This document shows, piece by piece, positions 34,386 to 44,394 of a DNA stretch of 64,000 nt. How positions within the stretch are numbered: the stretch's first letter is position 1; each line of letters begins with the position of its first letter. The position numbers and the translations under genes are program-made. Origin of the DNA: Ascaphus truei (lineage: Eukaryota; Chordata; Amphibia; Anura; Ascaphidae); assembly GCA_036426205.1 (NCBI GenBank), contig WSYH01001909.1:1-64000 (forward strand), given 5' to 3'. The notes below the pieces were generated by a model. That model had not been told where the DNA came from, ran no database searches, and saw nothing but the letters and a program-made list of their open reading frames with translations.

Positions 34386-36145
34386 CTACCTTCCTGATGC
34401 TTGCCCATTACGCTCGATCACAATGGGCCACACAGTCGCAATATGGTCAATATATTTATTGTATCGTTCCACGGTGAGTACATCGTTCCAAAAACTCATT
34501 ATGCCTTGCGCCAACTCATCCTTTTTGGAGGGTTTCACGACTTTTTGGATATGATCCTTCAGCTGATGCCAGACCATTTCGATAGGATTGAAGTCTGGCG
34601 ATCTGTCATTGGAGGGGGGGGAAAAAGGACAATTAGTTATAGAGATACACAGTAAAAACAGTGGGAAAAAATGGTTACCGCACTTACTCCGCTGGCGTCT
34701 TCACGCAGTTGATACCGCGTTCAAGAATATACGCTGTTGACGTGGTGTGCTTCAGATCGTTGTCCTGGTAGAAACGGTGACCATCTGGGAACTCATGTGT
34801 GATGTATTCCACAATCTCAGGCACAATTTGCTCTTGGAAAAAAGCTTTTTTCATGATTCCTATAAAAGAGAAAAGAAAAGTGCTCAAAAAACTGCACACT
34901 AGTACAGTGCAAAAGGCAAAAGCGTGTGACTTATTTTACCTTCAAAGATGACAATGCATCCTGGTCCACGCCTAGAGATGGCACCCCACACATGCATCTT
35001 CACAGGGTGTTTTGGATCCGGCTTCATAGATATGCCACCTTTTTTGTGGAATGCAAAGGTGGCAAATCTCTCCAGCGATACAGTAGACTCGTCAGTGAAG
35101 ATGCAATCCTGGAAAGTTTCTCCACTGTCGATCCATGCCTGGGCCTGGACCACTCTCTTGATCTTGTTAACGTCCCTTATCATAGGGTACGCTCTGTAAT
35201 GACAAGGAATAATTTTATAGGTACAGTACAGTTTCTTAAACAACACTTTAACCTCCTGTACCGTCCAGTACTAACCTCACACGTCCATATTTCCATCCAA
35301 TTCTGCATCTCATCTTCTTTATGCTGGTCTCGGATACAGTGAGATTGTGATTTTGCAGCAGAGTGTATTTGACCCTTGAGGCACTCTTCTCATCATTCTC
35401 TTCACTTATTTTGTCGACCAGAAGAGTTGTCTCCCTACAGTGTACAGAAAAACAACAATCCGGTAAGTTACAGTGCAGTAGGCCACAAGTACAGCACATC
35501 ATTTACAGCAAACAATTATAGATGCAGCAATATAAACAATAATAGATATACTGTATTATATAAATATCCCGAAATAACTATAAAATGGGATAGATCTATA
35601 CTATATAGTTATATTAATATGCAGCAATATAAACAATTATAGATATACTGTATTATATAAATATCCCGAAATAACTATAAAATTAGATCTATACTTTATA
35701 GTTATATTAATATGCAGCAATATAAACAATTATAGATATACTGTATATAAAATCCCGAAATAACTATAAAATTAGATCTATACTTTATAGTTATATTAAT
35801 ATGCAGCAATATAAACAATTATAGATATACTGTATTATATAAATATACCGAAATAACTATAAAATTAGATAGATCTATACTTTATAGTTATATTAATATG
35901 CAGCAATATAAACAATTATAGATATACTGTATTATATAGTTATATAAATATACTTACGCGTTAGTTACCGTTGGTGTCCTCGTGCGTTGTTTGTTTTTTC
36001 CGTGTGCATGATAGCATACGGTGGTTGATGGCACAATGAGGCCAGAAGCAGCTAACCAGCGTTGGATATCTGCAATTCGTTGTTCGCTCGTGTACATCTC
36101 CTTAATTCTCATGCTGAGATCCTTTGAAATCTTTTTAACAGGCAT
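34386..36145 (-). CDS. Tc1/mariner-type DDE transposase, intact, five exons
   Basis: Exons on the minus strand: 36145-35958, 35434-35276, 35193-34940, 34859-34688, 34602-34386. All introns are GT-AG, phases match at every junction, and the lengths sum to 990 nt (329 residues plus stop). The ATG at 36145 follows an acceptor-like CTCGCAG, so a 5' UTR exon is possible. The N-terminal 110 residues look like the paired HTH region (ISKDLSMRIKEMYTSEQRIA, SRVKYTLLQNHNLTVSETSI). Catalytic residues: D150 in FTDES, D233 in YQDNDLKHT and E266 in FNPIEMVW. Only 32 residues lie between D233 and E266 by my count, where Tc1 has 34. HVWGAISRRGPG is the conserved Tc1-family stretch between the Asp residues. 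No stops or frameshifts were found. The start lies about 260 bp from the divergent BEN gene. It presumably recognises the CAG...TTTAT ends. Confidence 0.88.
35515..35945. repeat. Tandem repeat of about 90-98 bp in transposase intron 1
   Basis: Five units each contain ATGCAGCAATATAAACAAT and then ATAGATATACTGTAT, spaced 97, 92, 89 and 98 bp apart. It fills most of intron 1. The corresponding intron in copy 1 (25380-25840) also has AT-rich repeats, but of a different unit. Confidence 0.8.
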
Positions 36146-36403
36146 TGCTGCGAGTAGAAAGAAATACAAGCACAAGAATGTATATTCGATGTTTAGTCGA
36201 TGTGTATTAAATGTGCAGTGAATCCACAAAATGGATGGTGTATTTATTCGTTAATGACTCACATTAGAGTACGCCCACTTTTAACACCTGTACCTCGTCG
36301 CCATGCATAAAAGGTTACACACTTTGCATACAGTAGCCCAACACTCGATGATGTGTATCTGAACTTTACCTTGTCCAGAAACTGCATTGTGCCATCTGCT
36401 TCC
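36146..36403. promoter_or_regulatory. Divergent intergenic region between transposase and BEN genes
   Basis: This 258-bp gap separates the two divergently oriented starts, so it probably contains both promoters. I see no clear TATA box. A possible 5' UTR splice acceptor (CTACTCGCAG) for the transposase lies at its left edge. Confidence 0.4.
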
Positions 36404-37779
36404 ATGGATCAACCCCGATTCTACGGACGCAGGAAGCCACTCGCCTCTGCCGTGCCTGTCACGCAGATAAAGCGAGAGGCAGGAGCCATTTCCAAGCCAA
36501 GTCCAAAGCGAAAGGCTAAGGCTAATAAAGAGAACCTTCTGCTGACCCCAAAGGCTAAGGGTTTTAATACACGTAAGCCTTATTATGTCAAGTAGAAATT
36601 CGGTGATGTACACTCAAGGCAAAACAAATGGCAACCAACCCATCGAACCCGCAGGCCACTTCCTCGATTACGCTTCGATGACTCTGCCGCTGCTCTCCCG
36701 GAAATCCACAGCCCATCTTCTCCACTACTCTTCGACGATGCTGCCGCTGGTCTTCCGGATAGCCACGGGTCACTTTCTCCATTACGCTTAGACGACTCTG
36801 CTGCTTCTCGCCCGGAAATCCACAGGTCATCTCCTCCATCCTTCTTCGACGACACTGCCGCTTCTCTCCATGGAACCCCCATCTCATCCTCCATAGCACC
36901 CATCCACCCAGATGTCCATAGCACGCCATGCACAAGAACCAGCTTGTTAGACCGCATGCTGAATGGGTTAAGTGTTGATATCCCCGGGAACTCTACTGTG
37001 CTGGTAAAGATAGATCTGCTTGTGGAGACCATGCTAAATATGGATCAACGGATTCAGAAGATGGATCAACGGATGGAGAAGATGGATTGACAGATGGAGA
37101 AGATAGACTGACATAGCGGGGATACATAATTTGCTCGGTGTTTATGCCCCTGTATCCCCGACGCCGGAGCAGGAGGGTGGCATGGATGTGATGAATGGGA
37201 CCTTCGACCACCTTCCAACACCAAGTGCACCCCCTCCACCAGAAGAATTTGTGTACATGTAAGCCGTTGAGGAGGAGGATAACATGACAACCCCGTCAAG
37301 ACCACGCCAGGAGACAACACGGCGTCCAAGACAGGAGGAAAGCTTCCTCCCAGACAACCTCGCCCGCCGCCACAAGCACACCCGCTTCCAGAAGCACACC
37401 CGCTCCCAGAATCCAACCTACATACGCTTGCATCGATACGGTGCCCGACATCATCCTGCGCGAGCTGCCACCGGCACTCAGGGAGAAGTATAGGATGATG
37501 AGTGCAGGTTTACCCCAGAAGTATGGCATGTTAATTTTTAAGCACCACGTGTCCTACTTGGTGTACTGCGGGTGGGCCAAAAATGTAAACTACGAAGGAA
37601 ATCGCGAAAAAAGGGCGCTTCCTCAAAATTTAAGAAGGACTATTGTGGAGGAATTGAAACGCTATTTTTCAATTACAGATCCTTTAATGAAAATCGTTCG
37701 AGACTCCATTAATGGCATTTTGCGTCATACAAGGCATCGGACCTGGAAGGACAATCTGGTGGGGATCGAATTTGCGTGA
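36404..37779 (+). CDS. BEN-domain protein gene of the composite transposon
   Basis: The C-terminal exon (about 37339-37779) ends with a BEN-type domain: LPQKYGMLIFKHHVSYLVY, CGWAKNVNYEGN, LPQNLRRTIVEELKRYF and KIVRDSINGILRHTRH. BEN domains bind DNA or chromatin partners. The N-terminal frame from ATG 36404 is basic (KRKAKANKENLLLTPKAK). It stays open to 37090 except for one TAG at 36593-36595. In it lie four repeats of about 19 residues around FDDSAA / FDDAAAG / LDDSAAS / FDDTAAS (36655-36870), then a heptad-like MDQRIQKMDQRMEKMD. A Pro-rich exon ends EEFVYM at a donor (ACAT^GTAAGC, 37260); AGACAG^G at 37337 restores frame. How the 36404-37090 part joins the rest is not clear, and the TAG may be a mutation. 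AATAAA follows at 37831. BEN assignment is by motif reading. Confidence 0.6.
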
Positions 37780-37830
37780 CTGTTCAACTGTTGTTTATTT
37801 TTTGACTTGTTGCTTGTTTTAACTTGTATT

Positions 37831-37836
37831 AATAAA
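37831..37836 (+). promoter_or_regulatory. Polyadenylation signal of the BEN gene
   Basis: AATAAA 52 bp after the BEN stop codon. Further AATAAA copies occur near 38013, 38047 and 38225. Confidence 0.5.
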
Positions 37837-37857
37837 GAAATGTTTTTACTTAAACAA

Positions 37858-37960
37858 GACCTGCACAATTCCAGTCCTCAAGGGCCGCAAACATGCCCGG
37901 TTTTCAGAATAAAACCGGGCCTGTTTGCGGCTTTTGAGGACTGGAGTTGTGCAGGCCTGA
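37858..37960. mobile_element. About 100-bp hairpin MITE
   Basis: CCTGCACAATTCCAGTCCTC ... CCCGGTTTT pairs with AAAACCGGG ... GAGGACTGGAGTTGTGCAGG around a 6-bp loop. It is inserted in the 3' flank of the BEN gene. Confidence 0.85.
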
Positions 37961-39029
37961 CTTACTGTACTGTACACCATCCTACTGTAAATGTTTTGAC
38001 TTTCTGTACTTTAATAAAGGAGATGTTGTGTGTTTTAAATTTTATTAATAAAGAATTTTTTTTACTAACACCATACTGTTGTGCTGTAAATGTTTTGACT
38101 TTCTGTACATAAATATTTTCACTAGCAGTAAACCATACACCTGTTAATGTTTTGAATTGCTGTACACTTTAAATGTTTTTAAATTGTATTTGTAACTAAA
38201 TGTTTTTGTACAATACTTACTCCAATAAAAGAAAATGTTGATTTGTTTTAAATTGTTCCATTGTCTCCTTTTATAATGTAACAAAATACAGTGTTTCTAG
38301 AACATACAGTTCTGTCCAGGCATACTGTACAGTGCTGTACAGTGCTGTACTGTATACTGTAGGCATGCTCAGTACTGTACATCACAAGAGTATTAAAACA
38401 ATACATGTAAGGATATAGAATACACATATGTACTGGAATACATGTAGAATAAATGTATACTTTTTTTTCGGGTTTATTATACAGTATATGTAAAAAAAAC
38501 TATTGTATACGGTCTGAAAACAACAGCATACTGTACTGTTTCAGGTTTTCTGTGAAGCTCTTAGTTACAGTATTCTATCCTAATCAATAACAACGGACAC
38601 TAAACTGTAGACTCCGGTACGTGTTTTTTTAATCTGATTCAGCAATGTGCAGGCATTGTTACACAAAGCGATATTATCCATCGAAATCCCTCCATGTGAC
38701 GTTTTCCGCATGAGATGACAAAGGTTTTTTTTCTGAGGAAAAACAAAAGTACAAGTTTTACTGTAATGGTCAGTCAGCCCCCTAAAGAACTTCCCACAGT
38801 CAGTCCCACCAATAATTTTCCCTGTTCACATACGCATGCGCCTACTGTAGATGTGATGACACGCATATGCGTTTCAAGAAGGTTCCAATGCGCATGCGCC
38901 TAGCTTTCCACCAATTGTGCAGTATCTACTGTAGAAGCTGCTCAGCCTATGATATTGCTTACAGGAGAATCGCTTGACTGTGCATTAATATTGATATTTC
39001 AAAAACAGAATAAAATACGACAACATTAC
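37961..39029. other. Intergenic part of the composite transposon
   Basis: Contains repeated TACTGTAC motifs near 38330-38360 and two GCATGCGCCT blocks at 38833-38900. On the minus strand an exon-like stretch lies at about 38735-38590, after TTTTTCCTCAG. It is open in one frame (LCHLMRKTSHGGISMDNIAL and on) but does not join the forkhead-like gene in frame. It could be that gene's 3' UTR exon. Confidence 0.35.
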
Positions 39030-39674
39030 TCACCATAGACTTTGCCAATCAGCTGGCGCCGAGCCACTGCCAGTCCCGTATTCTTGATTATACACGTAGT
39101 TGACAGGTGACAGCGGGACTACTACACCTGTAGTCAGCTGATCAGGCTGGAAATCGCTTAGGTACATGCAAGCTTGCTGGAATCTGTACGCGAAATCCGG
39201 CTCAGGCTGCAGGTATCCGGGCGGGGACAGACAGGAAGGGTTGCCGGTCACCAGGTTTTCACTGACATTCGGACCGTTATTGGAAGCTGGCACATTGCTT
39301 GCCATCGACTGATGTTTCTTAGTTGGTTTTAACATGACCTTTCGCCTTTTGAAGTCTCCATGATTATAGATACGGGAAAAATACCGTGATACACACGAAT
39401 ACCCTCCAATAACACCGGGATCAATACGTAAAAAACACGGATCGATACATAACCTTTTCCTTATTGCACGCTTCCACACATGAGCATCTGGTGAAAATTT
39501 GTAAAAGTCATAGTTTTCGATAAAATACTGATATATTTGACCAACTGTTGCCATCTTATCTGTTGCATTAATCGCGGCCCATATTAAATAAGCGTATGTT
39601 CTGTCGGGTTTTTGGAACACGGACTGCAGTGGTGCACTCATGTCGGGCTCTCGGGACAATAAAACACCAGACAC
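39030..39674 (-). CDS. Divergent forkhead-like protein, gene B, of the composite transposon
   Basis: A 214-residue frame from ATG 39674 (a second ATG at residue 12). Residues about 23-99 follow the forkhead layout: PDRTYAYLIWAAINATDKM for helix 1, VGQIYQYFIENYDFYK for helix 2, VWKRAIRKRLCIDPCFLRI for the recognition helix. The canonical SIRHNLSLND becomes AIRKRLCIDP, so the contact Asn and His are gone and DNA specificity, if any, has changed. A basic patch follows (KRRKVMLKPTKKH), then a Ser/Pro/Asn-rich tail with aromatic residues. The frame ends SLW-stop, and the last Trp codon overlaps a donor consensus (TATG^GTGAGT), the same terminal layout as gene A at 719-1387. It lies between the BEN gene and the right end of the transposon. 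It could be a captured host Fox gene or an ancestral transposon DNA-binding subunit. Confidence 0.62.
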   Translation of the reverse strand: MSGVLLSREPDMSAPLQSVFQKPDRTYAYLIWAAINATDKMATVGQIYQYFIENYDFYKFSPDAHVWKRAIRKRLCIDPCFLRIDPGVIGGYSCVSRYFSRIYNHGDFKRRKVMLKPTKKHQSMASNVPASNNGPNVSENLVTGNPSCLSPPGYLQPEPDFAYRFQQACMYLSDFQPDQLTTGVVVPLSPVNYVYNQEYGTGSGSAPADWQSLW

Positions 39675-39762
39675 TGCATGTATTTTTTAATATGAAAGCC
39701 TAAATTGATACATTATTGTAACTTCTTCAGTTCCAAGGCCAATTTACAATAGACCACTGTGG

Positions 39763-39776
39763 TATTTTTTTAAACA
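39763..39776 (+). repeat. Target duplication of the PLE A complex, left copy
   Basis: TATTTTTTTAAACA, repeated exactly at 46942-46955 at the far side of the PLE complex. Confidence 0.8.
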
Positions 39777-40419
39777 AGTGCAAAGATATATATACCAATA
39801 GTGGCGCTCTATTTCTAAATAAAAACACGTGTTAACTCAATATTAACATATAAAACCAATTATTATATAAATATAGTGATACAAACAGGTCCTTTGAATG
39901 CTGCTGTGACCCAGTGCAGGATTGCTCTCTCAATCCCAGGTGAGTATGAAAACGTGACGATCAAAGGGAAGCACAAACATGTGGAAACAAAAGATATAAC
40001 TGATGGTGCAATATTGTCTTCTAACAGGTAAGTAGTATTCTCTTGGTCTAGAAATATTATACTCACAAATGTGAGGATGATTCTGTGTACATAAAGGTAT
40101 CTTTAAGTAGTTCTCTTCGGTGAGGAGGGATTAACTTCAACCGTGGTGTAAAGGTAAGTCCCTTAAATGGTTAAACACAGAGAACCAAACATAGTGCGAT
40201 CTTGATAAAACTGTATTATAATGGTAGTAGTATTACAATACACTCACATGATGTTTGCTGTTTAAAAGCATTTAGATACACAATCGATCTCGCCTCCGGT
40301 GTCTTTTAGCTGTCAGCTTCCCTTCTCCTCAGCGTGCGTCTCACGACTGCGTTCCAGCAGATGTGGATGTGACGTCAGCTAGGTTGGGGAGTTCCGGTTG
40401 GCGAAGTAGCTGTGGATCA

Positions 40420-40462
40420 CCTTCACTCTACGCGTTTCACCCTTCTTGGTTTCTTCAGGAGT
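40420..40462 (-). ncRNA. Hammerhead-like motif, PLE A left arm
   Basis: Minus strand: CCTGAAGAAACCAAGAAGGG followed by TGAAACGCGTAGAGTG. CUGAAGA box, short stem II (ACC/GGU), GAAA, and a short stem III (CGC/GUG). Confidence 0.42.
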
Positions 40463-40942
40463 GCTGGTGACATTGTTCTAACTAATTATATACCCTAAGC
40501 TTTCTGTTGATAGGTTAGAGTTCTAATTAATGTCTTAAAGGGATATCGTTAAGCTAGTAGCTGGAATAGATTATCTCCACATAAAAGATCTTTGGAGTTG
40601 CTTATTATGTTTACCCCAATGATTTATAATAAACATATTAGCTACATATTATATTAGGAATAGATGCTAGAAATGATCAACTTAGATACAGATATATTAC
40701 CTCCATATCGAAACATATATGGAGCTCAAAAATTATATTAAATGGGTATTTAATAAACAAATATATTTATTTAAAAATTGAACTTGGCGTACAATAAAAT
40801 ATATAAAATATGGATACATTTATTTAAACCATAATTATTTAAAAATGACATAAAATAAAATAAAATAGAACAAAGCATAGAATAATATAGAGCTATTCTA
40901 CACAACTGTCTCAAACATTTTATCTAATTTGGTTTAGTGTAA

Positions 40943-41431
40943 TCATATTGCAAACATTATTGTAAGATCTAATAAGGATCTAAAGGGAGACAAAAAGTTT
41001 ACAGTTAGAATTACATCATAGAAATGGCTTAACATAAAATCTAAATTTAGACCCAATGGGGAAATCGTTTGGAGTTCATACATCCAATACGACTCCCTCT
41101 TTATTAAGGCAGAATTTCTATTTCCCCCTCTCCAATGTGGCATCACTTGTTCAATGGCTTTAAAGGTAAGACCTAGGGGGTTGGAGTTATGAGCTAATAA
41201 AAAATGATTCAAAACACTGTGTGTGGTTAGTTTCTTTTTAATGTTTCCGATATGCTCTAATATACGAACTTTGAGGGGACGTATGGTTTTTCCTACATAT
41301 TGGTATCCACAACTGCACTCCAAAAGATATACTACAAAATTGGACCTGCAGTTGAGGTGTTGTTTAATTATGTAGGATTTTTTAGTAGTATGGGAGGTAA
41401 AACTATTTATTGAGGCAGAACTAAACATCAT
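40943..41431 (-). CDS. PLE A GIY-YIG endonuclease (5'-truncated copy)
   Basis: An open frame from the head-to-head junction. It has FVVYLLECSCGYQYVGKTIR (GIY-YIG core; here YQYVG), PLKVRILEHIGNIKKKL and the C-terminal WMYELQTISPLGLNLDF. The frame runs past the usual PLE end to a stop at 40943. The RT domain is missing from this strand. Confidence 0.8.
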   Translation of the reverse strand: MMFSSASINSFTSHTTKKSYIIKQHLNCRSNFVVYLLECSCGYQYVGKTIRPLKVRILEHIGNIKKKLTTHSVLNHFLLAHNSNPLGLTFKAIEQVMPHWRGGNRNSALIKRESYWMYELQTISPLGLNLDFMLSHFYDVILTVNFLSPFRSLLDLTIMFAI

Positions 41432-41435
41432 ATAT

Positions 41436-42383
41436 ATGTATACATCAATTAAACATTCTGATGGATGCAGAGCCGTAAGAACATTTTTGGAAAAAAGTGG
41501 TAATTTTCACTTAGAACAAATTGAATTTCTTATAAAATGTATACAATTCATATTACAGAAAAATTTATTTTGGTTTGATGAGGTTTTCTACCTACAATTC
41601 TGTGGGACCGCCATGGGGACGAAGTTCGCGCCCAGCTACGCGGATCTGCTCATGGCCATGTGGGAAAATCAGTACATATGGTTATGGGAGGGTCTGGACG
41701 CGAACTTGGTCACATGGCGGAGATACATCGATGATATTATTTTTGTGTGGAAGGGCTCAATGGATGATCTGAATCTGTTTCTCCTATATTTGGACAACAA
41801 TGATTTAAATTTAAAATTTACGTCCAATATAAGTATATCTAGTGTAAATTTCTTAGATTTAACCATTTATCTAGAAAATAATTTTATTAAAACAAATTAT
41901 TTTAAAGATGTGGACGCTAATAATTTCATACTTCAGTCCAGCTGCCATCTTGACAAACGGATAGCTAACATCCCTTATGGACAATATCGCAGAATAAAAC
42001 GTAATTGTACCGATAATTCTGTCTTTACAGAACAGTCCACTATTTTAACTAAGAAATTCACAGATAGAAACTACAAAACAAAAAATATTGAACAAGCACT
42101 AGATAGAATTAATTTAGAAACTAGAGAATCTTTATTAACTCCTGCATCTAAGAAAGTCCCAAATACAGCCATAAAAGCGCCGTTTATTACACAGTACAAC
42201 AAGGATGCCCAAAAAATTGGTAAAATTATCAATGCACACTGGTCCATATTAAAAAATGATCCCATTTTAGGATCACACTTACCAGATAGAGCACAGATGA
42301 TATTCAAAAAAGCACCCAATATTAAAAATAAATTGGCTCCTAGTGCACTAAAGAAAAACAAGCAACCCATTCTACTTGGCTGA
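41436..42383 (+). CDS. PLE A reverse transcriptase, palm to linker (truncated both ends)
   Basis: Begins in the palm (YTSIKHSDGCRAVRTFLEKS), with the motif GTAMGTKFAPSYADLLMAMW, the catalytic box YIDDIIFVW and a thumb region (YGQYRRIKRNCTDNSVFTEQ). It ends with a linker (WSILKNDPILGSHLPDRAQM). A frameshift near 42380 leads to the endonuclease start (SASINSFTSHTTKKS), which breaks off at about 42490. The catalytic Asp residues are present, but the fingers domain is missing. Confidence 0.8.
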   Translation: MYTSIKHSDGCRAVRTFLEKSGNFHLEQIEFLIKCIQFILQKNLFWFDEVFYLQFCGTAMGTKFAPSYADLLMAMWENQYIWLWEGLDANLVTWRRYIDDIIFVWKGSMDDLNLFLLYLDNNDLNLKFTSNISISSVNFLDLTIYLENNFIKTNYFKDVDANNFILQSSCHLDKRIANIPYGQYRRIKRNCTDNSVFTEQSTILTKKFTDRNYKTKNIEQALDRINLETRESLLTPASKKVPNTAIKAPFITQYNKDAQKIGKIINAHWSILKNDPILGSHLPDRAQMIFKKAPNIKNKLAPSALKKNKQPILLG

Positions 42384-43053
42384 ATCTCCCCAAGGGCTTT
42401 TTCAATTGTAAAATTTGTACAGCGTGTCATTTTAGTTCTGCCTCAATAAATAGTTTTACCTCCCATACTACTAAAAAATCCTACATAATTAAACAACAGA
42501 AAACAGAAAAACAAGGCGCACAACGCACATAGTGTAATAGAGTATAAAACGTGACTTTATGATTAAAAATAAATATATCTGCGTACATCAAGATAATGAT
42601 TACAAGCGGTTGGTTATTAGGTTTACCACACCATGTGATGACTGGAGGTAGCACCCTTGGTAAGTACCAGCAGGGGATGTATCAGCAAGCGTCTCGTCTG
42701 CTTCTTACTTCCCAGCTGCGGGAACTACAGCAGGGGATGTATCAGCAAGCGTCTCGTCTGCTGCGGGCTCCAGTGCTCACCGTCTTGGGATGGTTTGTGT
42801 GAATGTCCTATAGTAGGAGTCCCAGAGCACACGGCTCCAAGCGGCGTGCTGTTCCTTGCGGGGCGCCCGGCGATGACGTCACAAATCGCCCATCAGCATT
42901 CGGAAACCTTCTCCTGGAACGCACAGCGTGCGTGTCAAGTTGGAAGTTACCAGCAGAAAGGAGTAGACAGCGCGCATGCGTCAAACAAATCAGCTTACTG
43001 ACAGTGTCCAGAGACGCTTCAAAATACTTTGGGGAAACGAGCAATGACACCCT

Positions 43054-43096
43054 TCTTTCCAACGCGTTTCGTAACACTAGGTTACTTCTTCAGGGA
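43054..43096 (-). ncRNA. Hammerhead-like motif, PLE B left arm
   Basis: Minus strand: CCCTGAAGAAGTAACCTAGT followed by GTTACGAAACGCGTTGG. CUGAAGA box, perfect 5-bp stem II (GUAAC/GUUAC) and GAAA. Confidence 0.45.
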
Positions 43097-43683
43097 GTGT
43101 ATGCATAATGATGGAGGTTGTGCATATATATACCCAACTTCCTCCAATCAGAGCTGCGGTGTCTAATTGCTGTATCAATAATTACATGTGTAGCTAATTG
43201 CTTGTGATTACAAACACAGAATACTGTGTCTCACAGAGCTTTGAAAAAATACAATTACAAACACAGAATACTGTGTCTCACAGAGCTTTGAAAAAATACA
43301 ATAATTTCAATAAAAATAATAACATTGCATATCTAGGTCAAATACACAAAATTTCAATAAAAATAATAACATTGCATATCTAGGTCAAATACACAAAGAT
43401 TATACATATAACATAAGGATACAGGAACACATTAGGAACATAAAAGTAGGCTATGAGAAACACAGTCTCTCCCGTCATTTTGCACTACACCATAACAAAG
43501 ACCCTTCCACTCTAAAATTTAAAGGCATCAAAGTAGTTCCCAATGAAAGAAGGGGAGGTGATAGGATAAAAAATCTCTCACAATTCCCAATGAAAGAAGG
43601 GGAGGTGATAGGATAAAAAATCTCTCACAAGAAGAGACATTTTGGATATATCAAATGAACTCACTGAGCCCTAAGGGGATACA

Positions 43684-43730
43684 CTCCCTGAAGAAGTAAC
43701 CTAGTGTTATGAAACGCGTTGGAAAGAAGG
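43684..43730 (+). ncRNA. Hammerhead-like motif, PLE B right arm
   Basis: The same motif as 43054-43096 in plus orientation, with one base change in stem II (GTTAT), giving a G-U pair. Confidence 0.42.
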
Positions 43731-44394
43731 GTGTCATTGCTCGTTTCCCCAAAGTATTTTGAAGCGTCTCTGGACACTGTCAGTAAGCTGATTTGTTTGA
43801 CGCATGCGCGCTGTCTACTCCATTCTGCTGGTAACTTCCAACTTGACACGCACGCTGTGCGTTCCAGGAGAAGATTTCCGAAAGCTGATGGGCGATTTGT
43901 GACGTCATCGCCGGGCGCCCCGCATGGAACAGCACGCCGCTTGGAGCCGTGTGCTCTGGGACTCCTACTATAGGACATTCACATAAACCATCCCAAGACG
44001 GTGAGCACTGGAGCCCGCAGCAGACGAGACGCTTGCTGATACATCCCCTGCTGTAGTTCCCGCAGCTGTGAAGTAAGAAGCAGACGAGACGCTTGCTGAT
44101 ACATCCCCTGCTGGTATTTACCAAGGGTGCTACCTCCGGTCATCACATGGTGTGGTAAACCTAATAACCAACCGCTTGTAATCATTATCTTGATGTACGC
44201 AGATATATTTATTTTTAATCATAAAGTCACGTTTTATACTCTATTACACTATGTGCGTTGTGCGCCTTGTTTTTCTGTTTTCTCTCTTGTTGTATACCAT
44301 TGCCACGCTCAGTAGCTCTCTGGTTGACATAAATATATATTCATTATGTGGTGGGTGTGGGAGTTTGAGCTTGCTGGGAATGTGTGTTAACCGA

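Larger units (their letters stand above)
42495..44290. mobile_element. PLE B: tail-out inverted pair nested in PLE A
   Basis: Arms 42500-43100 and 43680-44285 are inverted copies (for example ACCAGCAGGGGATGTATCAG and its complement); each holds a local duplication of the GGGGATGTATCAGCAAGCGTCT unit. Between them a short plus-strand endonuclease remnant (43390-43680) encodes HSLSRHFALHHNKDPSTLKF and EETFWIYQMNSLSPKG. Three short tandem duplications at 43206-43390 and 43535-43628 disturb this core. Confidence 0.75.

Noticed and set aside
36588..37529. Several minus-strand frames over the BEN gene
   Set aside because: They are shadows of repetitive, GC-rich coding sequence. The plus strand has the domain, the donor sites and the polyadenylation signal.
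38590..38738. Last coding exon of forkhead-like gene B
   Set aside because: The acceptor is good, but joining to the donor at the end of gene B gives a stop at the junction. It can only be a 3' UTR exon, so I did not add it to the coding sequence.
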